Notes under the pieces: model-generated
Seen by the model: the letters and a program-made list of their open reading frames with translations, nothing else
What the model was told of the DNA's origin: nothing
Database searches by the model: none
In this document: one piece after another, positions 1 to 12,250 of the stretch
Layout: the number at the start of each line of letters is the position of its first letter
Numbering within the stretch: the first letter of the stretch is position 1
Position numbers and translations under genes: made by a program
DNA from: Plectrocnemia conspersa
Taxonomy: Eukaryota; Arthropoda; Insecta; Trichoptera; Polycentropodidae
Length of the DNA: 64,000 nucleotides
NCBI GenBank assembly: GCA_009617715.1
Contig: VTFK01000245.1
Span: 248,001-312,000, forward strand
Direction of reading: 5' to 3'

Positions 1-3000
1 ACACGAACATTTATATTAAATAGAGATATTTATAAATAGGGTAAGACGTTTGTTATAAAGTAAAACTAACCTTATGTACCTTTGCTATTAACCATTCAAC
101 CTTCTTGGAATGCGGTGAAAATAATATCAAAGCACTAAATAATAACACTGTTTAACGATATTTATATATAAATACATTTACATTGTTACTATGACAATTT
201 AACATAATTATAAACCTTCAGTTGTTAGTTAAGTAAAAAAAACAATTTTACGTATTACAAATTAAGAAATATATTATTACTCCTATTTTTTAAATTGTAT
301 ATAATAATTTTTATGTTAAAATAGATTATATATAATTTTATGTTTACAATAAACTTGTAAATGTTATGAGATTAAACTAAGCTATATTTATTTGTCACAA
401 GGATGCAATATTATAATTTATATAATTTATGAGTGTTTATATTGTATGAATATTTTATATTAATTTATAAGCTTAGTTTTTGAAATTATGTATGTTTTTT
501 TATTAAAAACGAATATAAACTTATTTTACAAAAACCATCTTAATAATATTTGTGGTTAAAAATTATTTAAGTTTAATTTCAACGAATTATACAATTCACA
601 ATAATAATTATCAGCATAAAACTATTTACAAAATATATTTAATATGTAGTTGTCAGTTACTCAAATTATTATTTTTAATTACTAACTGATAATTTTAGCG
701 ATTTTCAAAACGAAAAGATAACTTGTTCTAAAATTATAATCAATAACCTATACTTATCTTAAAAATAATTGTAAGTACAATGTTTTGTAGTAAATACACG
801 TATTTTTGAAAAATTAATTATAAAAATAAATATATTAGAACATCAACTTTTGTAGTAATTATTACACTAAATAAATTTTTGAACATATTTACTACTTTGA
901 TAATTAACCAAAACATATGTTTTTAATGAATGAGATATGTACAGTGAATTCAATTTTTTTTTAAGTATTATTTTGCGTATTTACCAATGCAAAAGTATCA
1001 TTATTGATTCGTTTTAAGCATTATATTATCATATTATCAGTAAAAAAGATTACAGAACAATATATGTACATAATCATACATCATACAGAATATTTTATTT
1101 CTGCGAAAAATATCGTTATTAGCGTAAATTTTACATATAATCTTAACTGAAAAATGTGGCTAAATACATTTTATATTGATAGTATATCTTTATTAATAAT
1201 TAAATAATATACAATAATAAAATCGGCGGATTCTTATTAAATTTAAACATTCCATTAGTTCATATATAACTAGAATCAGTATTTTTATTTAATTTAATTT
1301 TATCAGGTCTTTCATTTAATATTTTTAATTATCTAGATAAATGTTTCAACAAATACAATACAAGTTCCTTAATAATACACTACTATGACTTCTGATAAAA
1401 TAATTGCTTTTCAACAGTATTTATTTAATTAAATTATATATGATAAAATGCATGTCGAAACTCGAAAAAATGTATGCAAGACACCCACATATTCGTATAC
1501 TTACATTCTTCCTAATTACGGTAAGTATCGCATCAGCTTTCAACGACAAATAAAAACGCAGAATGCGTAGGATAGGATTTTGTCCAATAACTGTCACATT
1601 GAACAATGTCAGTAAAACGGACACGTCTTACGAAACTTTTTTTTTTTAGAAAAAAAAGTACATACATGTATCGGTAACGCAACACTTTTAAACATAATTA
1701 TCGTCTATATTGCATCCGATGAAAATACAATTCGACAGTAAAGAACTATGCATAAATAAATATATTTAATACTCATGTTACTATTTTTTATAATAACATA
1801 ATTCTTAGATTATAATTTATTTTATTTTAATATTATTTAATAATCACTAAAAAATCAAGTATACTGAAGTATTAAGTAACTCACATAGTTTGTGCTTTCT
1901 GAGTAGTTTACGATTTTAATAAAATTTATTTATTCGTAAATGGAATATTGAAAGTTTAAGTTAAATAATAATAGGATTATAATCGAGTATAAAAAATTAT
2001 GTCTTTGCAATGTACTTACTTAGATCAAAAATATTTTTTTATTCTATAAAATAGTACGTGAGTCTTTAATATAACACTATAGTAGGACTTGGATAATAAA
2101 AGATTAAAAGAAAAAATATCAGATTAGTCATACTTATCCCAAATTAATTAATTAATGGAAATGCTGTTAGGAATTGTAAAATCAAACCATTTTTAATTTA
2201 CTACATCTAAAATCCAGGGATTTTAAAGGACAATTCTAGAAAATTACTATTTACAAATCAAATCGAAGAGCTTTTTAAATATTGGCAAATATATTTTGTA
2301 ATAACGTTCATGGTTATTTGATAATAAAACAGGTCTTCCGCTATGTGATTATAATGAAAAAATAAAATACTGTTCCTTCGTCTAAGTACACACTTCATTA
2401 TGTAATCAATGGATCAAGGTGCAGTACATATATTTAAAAAGTTATACATACGAACTACATTTATGTAAGCAGTTAAAACTATTGATGAATAGAACGACGA
2501 ATTTTTTAACAAATTTGGAAAGAGTATGACATTTAAAAAGCTGTTCAAAATATAGGTAATGCTTAAAATGAATCAATATCAAGCCACTCTCTACTTGGTA
2601 CAAGATAGGCTGATTGAAAAAGTAGATTATGTTATTAGCAAACTAGTCGAAATGTTCAAAGAACTGAATCTTAATCTATAAAAATTCTTTTTTTCAGAAT
2701 AATAACAAGAAAATAAGCAACAGAAGCAATTTTTAACCAAGAAGATTTCATATATAAATATGATCGAAAATTTTTTGCAAAAGCAGTAAATGATGTTATT
2801 GTATATTATATATTAATTTTTAAAGAAAAAAAATAGAGTAAACACATTTAAGAACGATTTTTTTTATATTTTGTACGTATTTGACTTACTAAAAATTTAT
2901 TTTACATTTTGATTTGTGAAGTAAATATATATGTATATAAAAGACCATTTTATTTTTACATATACTTTTAAACAAACTTTTATCGAAAATTGATCGAATT

Positions 3001-3170
3001 TGTTTTGTTGTACTTACATTAAACTTTTGAAACCAAGAAGGCTGACTAATTAATAAAACAAATAACAAATTCCCTTTGTACAAAATAATTCATATTTTTA
3101 GAATTGAAATGTAATGTTCATTATTTTTTAAAACTAAATAATATGTTATAGAGCATAAAGTATTTTATTT
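1..3170. other. AT-rich intergenic or intronic DNA, no gene seen
   Basis: Very AT-rich sequence with many short A/T runs. Open frames are short and of random composition. A 41-codon frame around 2569-2694 (+) has some coding flavour but resembles no family I recognise. I see no repeat boundary, splice-flanked exon or RNA gene. Confidence 0.7.
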
Positions 3171-3177
3171 ATATAAT

Positions 3178-3570
3178 TTAAACCTGCGATCGTTTCATTA
3201 CCAAAACAAGGGTACAACTTCTCATTATCGACATGAACTTATGGTCGTACAGGGAAGAGATGGAGAGCTTCTGCAGCGACTTAAAAGTAAGAGTATTAAG
3301 TTCTCTGGAAGGCAAAATTGCAAAGACAGATTGCAACACAGTGTATGAAAGAAGACTCTTCACAGAAGCGGGTCGAATGGCCGCCGCGAGATTAGTTTGT
3401 TCGCTGCAGTTGGCAGCAGTTGGCGCATAGAACCGCTTCCGGTGCCGACCCCGGAAACGGGAAGATACGTCTGTCGCCTATTTGTCAGCGTAATTCACCG
3501 ACATCTTGCAGGGGCGAATTATTATCGCTACACAAATGTTTCAGTGGTTGGAGCGTCGCATCTAAAATTT
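3178..3570. promoter_or_regulatory. GC-richer island, possible conserved non-coding element
   Basis: Base composition rises sharply relative to the flanks. Overlapping frames are open on both strands here, as expected from fewer A/T-only stop codons, and none looks like a known protein. It contains a 9-bp direct repeat GCAGTTGGC at 3406 and 3416, and a short inverted repeat TTCCGG/CCGGAA at 3437-3456. A regulatory role is an inference from composition and from the similar islands elsewhere in the window. Confidence 0.25.
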
Positions 3571-4880
3571 AATTTTAAGACAAACATATGCTTCATATGC
3601 TATATGCCTATTATAAGTCAACGACGATCTGTACAAATTGAAGAAAACTGAAAGATCATATCACAGCATCGTGACTTGTGAAAAATTATTGTAAGCCAGG
3701 CTAAGATAAAGATAAAGGCAAGGAATAATTTAAAATATATACGTTGAAAAAATATAAAACACCCTAATAAATGTTTTATGATATTTTGTTAAATAAATAA
3801 TTGTTTAATTAAATGTCCTAATAACTCATTGTAAGATAAAAAGCGCAAATTACTCAGCAATTTAGGCATTAATTAAATGCAGATACTCTCTGTGATTAGT
3901 ACGACTGTGTATTTGTATGTACTATTGTATATTCACTGAGCTATTTAAACGTAATTTGGACGGTGTGATTTGCACAATTATTTTGATTACTAATATTGCT
4001 CTAATTCAGTCTTTGTAAATTAAGTCAATTATATTTGCTCTCTGACTTTAATGAAATAAAATAATCAAAATAACATAACTATGAAACAGCCATCCTTTTT
4101 TATTCGCTCATCAGGCTAATAATAATTCGTTTGATTAATAAGATTATCGTAAAAAAAATTTTTTTATAAAGTCTGATGTATGCCTAACGTACCAAATTAA
4201 AATTTTAAAATCATGTGAGTTATTAAGGTCAGTATTAATAATTCATAATCGAATATAAATACATGTATTATCGTAAATTACGCCCGATGTCGTTTAAGGG
4301 TTGATTTATCCATAGGGACGAATCGGTTAAAATTATTAAAGGAAACCTAAATTCCTTTCCAGGAGGTTCGATTTTGCGTGTTGTAAATTTCATTTCAAGC
4401 ACATTCGTTGCATTCTCGGTTTGCGGCCATTATGTGGTGATGCACGAGCGATTTCTAAAGCAATATTTCAGATTTTCCACAACACTCGACGCTGCATGAT
4501 AAATTGTTTAATGCTTTCATTTTAAATTTGAAATAGCTACGAAATAGTTTGTTGCATCGCAAATTTCGGACAATAATACTTCGATGATAAATAACTTTAT
4601 CTATATATCAATCAAAAACGTCAGGCAGAAAAAAACGATAAAATCTTACAAATCGTGCATAGTATTATATAAAAAGGAAAATAAAATGTGCTATTATTAC
4701 CAGAATTTTAAAAAATATTTTCAAGAAAATTCTTGAAGATTTATTATTCTATGGTAAATTAAAATTTATAATTAAATATATAGGGAACTCCAGTAAAAAT
4801 GTTATTAAAGCACTTGTCATAGATATACATTTAAAACCATGATAGTATGCGTTGAAATGGGTGCTTTTTTAATGCCGTAG
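3571..4880. other. AT-rich background with a small GC-richer patch at 4270-4520
   Basis: Mostly AT-rich and featureless. The patch at about 4270-4520 has mixed composition and no long frame. A sequence resembling a tRNA B box (GGTTCGAT, 4367) occurs there, but no A box lies at the right distance upstream, so it is not called a tRNA. Otherwise nothing supported. Confidence 0.5.
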
Positions 4881-4882
4881 GT

Positions 4883-5033
4883 AGTGCTTCCAAGCCGGGT
4901 AAGAACCGGAACCGGTGTCCCGAGGAACCAAGAACCGGGTAATTTTAAAGGGTACCCGGTTCTTTTCAATTTATTATAATGTTTATTTTTTTAATTGAAC
5001 CGATGTTCAATTAAAAAAAAAAAAAAAAAAAAA
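4883..5033. mobile_element. hAT-like transposon end with hairpins and an A21 run
   Basis: The segment begins with TAGTGCTTCCAAGCCGGG, in the style of hAT terminal repeats. AAGAACCGG-type subrepeats follow, then a perfect 11-bp inverted repeat (AGAACCGGGTA at 4931-4941 against TACCCGGTTCT at 4953-4963). A second perfect hairpin has arms 4986-5000 and 5005-5019 around the loop CGAT and runs into 21 A residues (5013-5033). I could not find the matching opposite end, so this is either a solo end or an ancient remnant. The assignment to hAT rests on the style of the terminus only. Confidence 0.35.
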
Positions 5034-6057
5034 CAACTGAGAAAAGCTCTTAAAACAGTGTTATAAGATAAATCACTTATCACTTTCAAATATATTATTA
5101 CTGAAGTGCTAACTAAAAACAGCTGTAGAACGAATAGCAAATCAATTAACAGGCAAAGATTGGGAAGAAGAAACATATAATTTGACGAGTTTTTAGATAA
5201 GGCAGATAATAATTAATTATGAGAATAATTAAAGCTGATTAAAATATTGTATGTAAACGACACCCTTATTAGAAAATAACGAAGATATGTGACAATCATA
5301 TTAATGAAATGTATATTTTAGAGATTTTTTTATATCAAAACATAGCAAAAGACTTGAGCAATAATAAGTACAGAAACGATATTGATAAACAATATTTTAT
5401 TGATGAAACAACATGATATTACAAATTTATATAAATTGTCCATTTCAAATGTATAAATTATTAAATAACGTCTACGTTACTAAATGTAAATAAATATTAT
5501 TGTATGTTTACTGTATTTTTAATACCAACAGAAGGCAAAGTAATTTATATATTATGTTAATAAAAAATGTTATTTTACAAATTTCAAATCAAGTCTTGCG
5601 AATAGTTTATGATTACACAACTAAAATAATGTAAAAAGAAATTGCTACATTTATAATTTATAATATTATATAAACAGTTTTTAGTATGTAAAAGTAGTAT
5701 CTACATTTATAATAAATATATAATATTTATGTTTGTGTTTAATCATACGCACGTTTATTGCTAGATATTTTGAACATTTAATTTTGTGTACTTATGCATA
5801 TTATATTCTGAGTTGAATACTTATTTTTAAATAACGTTATAAAAATGAGGATTTTTATATGTTGTGTATAATGACACAATTGAATTCTGTATATATAACT
5901 ATTATATTTAAGCATTGTTATCTAACAGATTTTTTAATAATATTTATTACATATAGTTTTGTTAACATTTCGATTGAAGAATACTCTTGAGCAATGTCTG
6001 ATATAATACATTGTAGGGTCATTTACCATTTATTTCAGTATTTGACATAATACTATA
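5034..6057. other. AT-rich background, nothing supported
   Basis: Low-complexity AT-rich sequence. A short frame around 5121-5190 (+) with charged residues could be decayed transposase next to the hAT-like end, but it is too short and diverged to assign. Confidence 0.5.
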
Positions 6058-6141
6058 TTTATTCGATTAATAAATGATCTAATATAAATTTAATTTGCTG
6101 GTGATGGGCTTGAAGCGTTTGAAAATCACCACGTGACTAAT

Positions 6142-6363
6142 TTAACACTTCAGCATAGGGCAATTTGCTTCGCCCTCGGTCCATATATTTTCAGAGATAA
6201 GCAGCGCTCCTGCCGGCCGTGTGTAAATCAGATATACATATTTCAGCTTCTTGAGTCCGCTCATGTTTATTTCAGCCGCTGAAACAATCTCGATCTTATC
6301 TCCAAGTGAACAATACTCAAAAGCGAGCAGCTTCTCGTGTACGCTAAATTTATCGTCGGCCAT
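6142..6363 (-). CDS. candidate small ORF (73 aa), function unknown
   Basis: An ATG-initiated minus-strand frame lies in a GC-richer island. The start has a good animal initiation context (A at -3, G at +4, ACAATGG). The composition is protein-like: mixed charged and hydrophobic residues, starting MADDKFSVHEK and ending in CPMLKC. A polyadenylation signal AATAAA lies about 80 nt beyond the stop (minus strand, 6063-6058). I do not recognise the product. Against it, other frames on both strands are also open across this island, the length is within chance for this composition, and no splice signals or promoter are evident. It could equally be a conserved non-coding island. Confidence 0.2.
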   Translation of the reverse strand: MADDKFSVHEKLLAFEYCSLGDKIEIVSAAEINMSGLKKLKYVYLIYTRPAGALLISENIWTEGEANCPMLKC

Positions 6364-6520
6364 TGTCTCTCGGCCGGAAGAGGCGCCGACGTCGGTTTTG
6401 GCGTCTTTGCATTTTGTTCAAAGAAGGACTTTTCACGTCTGGCGTTCGCATTGACAATTAACGTGAACTGCGGAGAGTCGAGAAAACACTTGTTTCAAGT
6501 GGTATTGCTTTGTGCATGAC
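6364..6520. promoter_or_regulatory. GC-rich flank of the 6.1-kb island
   Basis: GC-rich stretch directly upstream of the candidate small ORF (minus-strand sense), containing GGCGCCGACGTCGG-like CpG-rich sequence. It would be the 5' leader or promoter if that ORF is real, and otherwise part of a conserved island. No TATA box is placed with confidence. Confidence 0.2.
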
Positions 6521-7440
6521 CGTAAAATAAATGCATACTTTTGCCTGTTATTACATTTTTGCTTATTCTTTGACGGAGACAAGTCATTATTGTTGTCGTA
6601 CCTTATTTTGAAAAGTCTTTGTATATTACAAAAAGAAGAGCAGTGGGCGGATCCAATAATGATAGATTCGATTTATTTGAATAATATGAAAGCAATATTT
6701 ACATTTATCAATAAGACTCATAGGATAGGTAACAATATATAATATGTTAAAAGAAAGCTGTTGGAGTCACATTCTTTTAACATCATTTTTGAAACAGTAT
6801 AATTTTTAGAAACTGTCGTTTTTGACAATAAGCAATTATTTTAAAATGTATTTTATTATTTTTACCTTCTCTCAGAAACTAGCCACTTAGGGGTAAAATA
6901 GCACGCATGAAGTATCCTAGAAGCTTTATTAAAAGAGTTAACAAAAAAATATAGTACGTTTTATAAGGCTAAATTATAATTTAATCTCTACCTTATTATA
7001 CTATCTTAGTATAGCACTTTTGTTAGTGGTCATGGTAGTGCTTATGTTAATTTGACCTATTTGTTAGTTTTATATGTTTACACGCTTAAGTGCCTAGGTT
7101 TAGTTATACCATTGTATTTTAGCAGATTACTTGCCAGTATGTTGGGGTAACTTTTTAATCTGTGCAAATATTGTTAATTTAGCTTTTTAATTGATACTTT
7201 TACACTGACATCAGTCACTTAATATATAATTGTTAGGCACAAATAAAGATTGGAATAATAAAAAAATAAAATAATACCGGTATTACCGAGAGAAAAAAAA
7301 ACCGGTATTACCAGTATTGACATTATAATTATTATATTATTTTATTGTACAGCTCACATGATTCACCACTTTATTAATAAGCAAAACCATAGCACTTGAA
7401 TAATTTGGAAACTATTGTTTCAATATATTTAATATTTTAA
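6521..7440. other. AT-rich background; CCGGTATTACC direct repeat at 7276-7312
   Basis: AT-rich. The only structure noted is ACCGGTATTACC at 7276-7287 repeated at 7301-7312. Such CCGGTATTACC tracts occur at the ends of some hAT elements, but no terminal repeat or target duplication could be paired here. Confidence 0.4.
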
Positions 7441-7720
7441 TTAAAAATATTTTAGAATTTTTTTTTGAACAATAAATCTAGGACAATATCGTCTTTGATC
7501 GACCGTTTCTGGATGGCTCTCAAATATTTATACCAGGGGCCAAAGCACCATTCGGAAATTTATTCTAATAAAATATATTACTCATTATTTTTTTGTCACT
7601 TACGAATATTCGTAACTTATAAGAAAGTACTGTGTAGAAAATTGTAAATCAGTTTGTTCAGAATGCGACATATTTAAAAAAAAATACATATTTATATGAT
7701 TGATGATTGTGATATTTGTG
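7441..7720 (+). repeat. dispersed repeat family R1, copy A (partner at 44.9 kb)
   Basis: Shares diverged but clear similarity, in the same orientation, with about 44910-45160. The shared core starts near TCTTTGATCGACCGTTTCTG (7491) and includes the CAG-x-GGCC-rich patch near 7535. Translated in the same frame, both copies give similar peptides (copy A SLIDRFWMALKYLYQ; copy B SLIERF, stop, MSPIFLYQ). This hints at decayed coding sequence of an unidentified mobile element. No ends or target duplications were found. Confidence 0.5.
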
Positions 7721-8090
7721 TGAATAAGATGTGATTTATTTATATTTTTTTACTTTAATTATTGCATATTAAATTGTATATTTATTTATTTCTACTCATG
7801 TAAAAAATAACAAAAATTGTAAAAACTGTTTTTTTGAGAAAAATCATTGAATTGCATTTCTTTTAAATTATGTTATTAAAAATAAATTAAAAAATTTTAT
7901 GAGGTAATGAAAAGGAATATTTAGTTGTTAAAACGAAAACAAAAAATTTACTTAAAAACACCGGTAAATACATTTTAAAATACTTATTTCAATTATATCA
8001 TCTAGTACAACAACAACAATATTCCGTTGAGTATTTGGGTAAAAATATGTCTAAATGGAGATACAATTTTCGTGTATTCAATATTTGCTT
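7721..8090. other. AT-rich background, nothing seen
   Basis: AT-rich with poly-A and poly-T tracts. No open frame, repeat or structure worth naming. Confidence 0.6.
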
Positions 8091-8104
8091 TTGCTTTCAC
8101 TTCG

Positions 8105-8317
8105 CCAGCCATCCCTATTATGATGGCTGGGAATTTTCCTGTCAGAAAGTTGCTATGTACCATTAGTTTTGCCTAAAATAAATCAAATATATTTCTTTTA
8201 TGTTGACACGTTACGCATATATTAAAAAAAATCGAATACGTTAAATTATTTTTTTAAATTTGCGCAGAAATATCAGCCAGTGGGATTTTTTGCAGAGGTT
8301 GGGTGGGCTGATATTTC
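8105..8317. repeat. two short perfect hairpins
   Basis: Hairpin 1 is CCAGCCATC (8105-8113) with GATGGCTGG (8122-8130) and an 8-nt loop. Hairpin 2 is GAAATATCAGCC (8267-8278) with GGCTGATATTTC (8306-8317) and a 27-nt loop. GC-bearing perfect stems this close together are unusual for the AT-rich surroundings. They may be remnants of a small inverted-repeat element; a precursor RNA is possible but not supported by any known mature sequence. Confidence 0.4.
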
Positions 8318-9040
8318 AGCCCTCTAAGGATAATATTTTTCTATTTTGATATCCTACCTACCTGGCTTCTATTTTTAAATTATAATAATCAAAAATTCTG
8401 TGAGTTACAAGTAATTTGATAAAAGATTATTACAATTACCTTAATGAACCATGTTTGAACGCACCTTATATGTAAACCTAACTAAGAAGTTGGACTAGAT
8501 TGCTGTCATATAAAATACAGTACATAAAAATAATAAAATACTCTACTTTTATATTCAAACGTGATAAGAATAGGAACAGACTTCAAAAATAGAACCTTAT
8601 AGGATAAAACTATTTTCCATACTACTTTCATGCACTCACTGTTGATTTTTCAACTTTTAAATAACTTTACTAGTTTTAAATGGTAAACTTTGATTCTGCT
8701 GCAGGAATCGACATTGGGATATAAGTTTAGCACCTTGCCAATATATTATTACGTCCTGGAATATCTACATACAATGTATAAAAAGTATATTCATTAATAG
8801 AAAGCTTAAATGATAAATAATAATATAATAGATTTTAGTGAAATAATGCACTTGCTGTAGATGTGAAGGCGAAATTTAGCTATTTGGTAAATATTTATTT
8901 AAGAGTTTGGGTATTTATTTGTTTGAGCAAATAATAAAACTAAAAAGTGGAATAAAAATAAAATTTAATCTTATATCTTTAAAAAAAAACAAATATTAGT
9001 AACAGCGCAATAGTAAAATTTGCCCAAGTTTTTACTATTA
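8318..9040. other. AT-rich background, nothing seen
   Basis: No gene, repeat boundary or RNA-like structure identified. Confidence 0.6.
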
Positions 9041-9049
9041 CTATAGCTA

Positions 9050-9530
9050 TAAAATTGCATCGAAGTCGTTTACCATATAACCAAACCCACTTCACAGCCG
9101 ATACAAAGCTCGACGTTTACCGACCAAATTATACATTCGCGCGCCAAGGAAAATTTTCCGCGAAAATTGTTTCTTTCCGACCGGTGGTGGATTTTCCGCC
9201 GTTCGATCGTTCAAAGTTCTATGAACTCGCATTATGGCCTTTTTTCAAACACTGCCAACCACTGTCACAGCCGTAATCGAGGAGACGGCAAATACACCCT
9301 GTTTGCAGGAGGGTTTTATTGCTGTTTATCCCCGAACGGGAGGTCGAGGGTTTGGGGCACGTTCTTGAACCCTGGAAAACTTATTACAGAAAGTGGTGTT
9401 TAATGCGCCGACAATGTGAGGGCATGCATCATCATAAAACACCATTGCAATGGTTCGTTTGTGAAAAATGTAGATCGTGGACTCAAAACTCTATATATGT
9501 ATGTATGTACCCGTACAACAATTTGCACTA
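9050..9530. promoter_or_regulatory. GC-richer island, possible conserved non-coding element
   Basis: About 480 bp of clearly higher GC content with CpG-containing words (CGCGCGCC, GACCGGTGG, CGTTCGATCG). Three overlapping plus-strand frames of 60-78 codons in different phases are open together. That pattern is a composition effect and does not indicate a gene. No known protein signature. Confidence 0.25.
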
Positions 9531-10270
9531 TTAAAATATATTTGTTGAAAGTATTGCTATTATTTAATAGATTTATTTGTTTTAAAAAAAAATCAAGTAC
9601 TTAATCCTTTATCAATAAAATTTATACTGATAGTCAAGCTAGTTTGTAAACCAACGCATTAGTCCGAGTAATTAATTACTTGCCTAACAGTAAAAATAAA
9701 ATAATGTATAGCGCAAAAAACAATTTTTAGCAAATTAATTATTTACTACAAAAACGAGAAATTTTGCATAAATATGATCGATGAAATATTAAAATTGAGA
9801 CCTAATACTAGATGAAATATATTTTTGCGATTTTACATATAAATCGATCTTACCTCTAAGGAAAATATTTGATATACATTGTAATTAATATAATATAATA
9901 GTATTTGAGCTATACAATTAAAATAGGATTTGATCTTATCAAACTTAGCCAGAAATCAACCTTGCAAATAACTTTAATTATAATACCAAGTTTCAAGGGC
10001 TTTTTAAGTTAAACAATTCATATACTCATTTAGGTAGAATAATAAATTGAACAGTCAAGCTATTGGATTTGTTTACTTTAATTATAAACCATTATTCAAA
10101 AATAAATTAGAGTAGAAAAAAAATAGAGCTATTTTTAAGTACTTTATGTTGTATATATTGATGCAATATTAAGAGACATTAAAATGTACAAAAATATATT
10201 TTATATATGTATATATAAAATACTTTTTTTATTTAAAAATATATTATTTAATAAATATATAAGAGTATTT
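9531..10270. other. AT-rich background, nothing seen
   Basis: Low-complexity AT-rich stretch with TATATA tracts at 10197-10220. No features supported. Confidence 0.6.
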
Positions 10271-11130
10271 TTTATTTGCGGCTCTATTGGCATAGTTTAG
10301 ATATCGACAAGATAATTACACTTAATAACATCTCTCAATTCTCTGAGAGGCTTAGGATTCCGCTGAAAGGCATACCTTTCAAAATCACGTGCTTCACGAA
10401 CAAAGGGATAACAGGGTAGATGAAAGAAGGGAAAATCTCAAACGCTGTCCCAAGGGTATCAACCGCATCGAGCAATATTTTTAACGTTCAATCTGCTTTT
10501 TTATGAGAATATCTCGATGGCTCTCAACATCCGCAAGAAGACGGTAATTCTTGCACACGCCTGATTTGCTTTTCCTTTTTTCGCATCAGGGGTCGAGAAT
10601 GATACTACCAAATAAAGGAAAGGCACCCCCTTTGAATATTTACCGAATATTTGTCGAGTAAACAATTAGCGAGAGATTTTTTCTCTCTCGCAGAGGACGT
10701 CTTCCGCAAATTTGTCGAGAAATAGGTCGTTAACGTAGCCATCTCGAGCCGAAAAGGGATACCGAGCGGCAGATCGTTATTAACGGTTCGTTTAACGGCA
10801 ATTATTGAAATCGGATTATTGTACGTACGGTATATTATGTTTTTTTTTTTATTTGACGGCAAACAAAACGTTCTTTGTGCGTGTTAGCTTCCCATACGGC
10901 ATGACGATCGATGCCCTTCATTTAATCCGAAAACGAAAAATGACTTTTCCCTTTCACATTATCGTTATTTGGAATTTTAATTGTCACGAAAGTATTCGCC
11001 GAGGTTAAGCCGCATATAAGTGTAGGTACGCGTGTGTTCGTTCGTGAAAATGGTGAAAAATTCAATCGACGATAAAGTACGAAATCGTGTTTGTTAGTAT
11101 TTAGTATGATGTTTCCAATTCGACATAAGT
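10270..11130. promoter_or_regulatory. long GC-richer island, possible conserved non-coding element
   Basis: An 860-bp island of mixed composition. Frames on both strands (10605-10862 minus, 10805-11008 plus) have random-looking residues. It contains AT-rich homeodomain-like words among GC-rich blocks and a run of 11 T residues near 10838. The architecture resembles an insect enhancer, but only cross-species conservation would show it. Confidence 0.25.
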
Positions 11131-11924
11131 TCGAAGGCTTAACTAACGATGGGAATTAGTTAGAAATTTTACATCATCAATAAACATTAGTCGTAGACTA
11201 ATCACTATTAGACGCAAGTAATAACTAAAAGGCTCTCTGGATAATTTTCAGAAGAGAAAAACAATCTAAAATTATTATATTGATTAGAATTATACAAACG
11301 TTGATAATTTTCTATAAATTCTATTTTATGGCTTATTGTAGCGCAATTGTTTAAAAACGAGTATAACATGTGAGCATATGTAGTAAAAAATTACGGAAAA
11401 AGCAAAAACCATGTTTTTTTTTTAATAATTTGATAAGTTTCAAGTTATATTTAGCATTAGCATCTAATTATGATTATTACTGAGATCGAAAAAGTATATA
11501 AAAATACTGATCTTGTTATTGATGAATAAATTAGTAACTTATTTTCAGAATTAAAATTTATGTTATGACATAGAAGAGGATACAATTTACACGTGGAAGT
11601 TAAATTATTAGAATTGCTCTTCCTATGTAGGATTTACATGAAAGTTTGACACCTAAACTAAAAACTATAATGTTTGCCATTATTTTTCAATCTAGAAAAT
11701 AAATTGACTGAATATTATAATTTCAGCTAAGTTCAAGTAAGGAAAAAGCTTCATTTTACGATAATTGACTTTTGGAGTTATCGTATATCGAAATATATAT
11801 TATGGAAATTTTTTATTGAAAAGGATACTGTTTAGATGTAGTAGTTTTAATTCTTAGAACTATTTTATCTATATAGGATTTTAATAAAAGTTCGATATTT
11901 TTTTATTAATTTTATTAAATCTTA
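11131..11924. other. AT-rich background, nothing seen
   Basis: No gene or repeat recognised apart from the SINE that begins immediately to the right. Confidence 0.6.
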
Positions 11925-12250
11925 TGTTGTAACCTGACAGGCGTAAGCCCAATACATTATAACGGGCAAATCTGTATCAACTAAGTAAGTCAATCAGACA
12001 TAATGAATACATACAAGCAAGTATTAACCACCAGACTGAGAGTCTAAAATTCGGTGACATTTATATTATTAATTATAAATTATTATGCTATACAATTTAT
12101 AAGCAATAAATGTCACTGCAGCTGGGGCCGGTTTTTTTAAATATTAGCGCATTTTTATAAATCAAAATTTGAGTGCCACTGCCGGGGCTCGAACTCGTAA
12201 CATTAGAGTTACTAGTCTGAGACGTTACGGACTACGCTATTCCGTCCTTA
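11925..12250 (-). mobile_element. tRNA-derived SINE, copy 1
   Basis: Read on the minus strand it starts near 12247 with a tRNA-like head. The A box is TAGCGTAGTCCG (12239-12228) and the B box GAGTTCGAGCC (12196-12186), about 30 nt apart as in an RNA polymerase III promoter. A body follows with an 11-bp perfect hairpin (arms 12106-12116 and 12054-12064) and a conserved 3' part ending GCTTACGCCTGTCAGGTTAC and an A-rich tail (AATAAAA). Copy 2 lies about 840 bp away in opposite orientation and is collinear along its whole length. Clear target duplications were not found. Confidence 0.85.

Noticed and set aside
4360..4380. B-box-like GGTTCGAT suggesting a tRNA gene
   Set aside because: No A box at the correct distance and no cloverleaf can be drawn.
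10404..10418. AGGGATAACAGGGTA, 15 bases identical to the core of the I-SceI site, which derives from a conserved organelle LSU rRNA segment
   Set aside because: The surrounding sequence does not resemble any rRNA and the site is incomplete at both ends; most likely coincidence in a GC-richer island.
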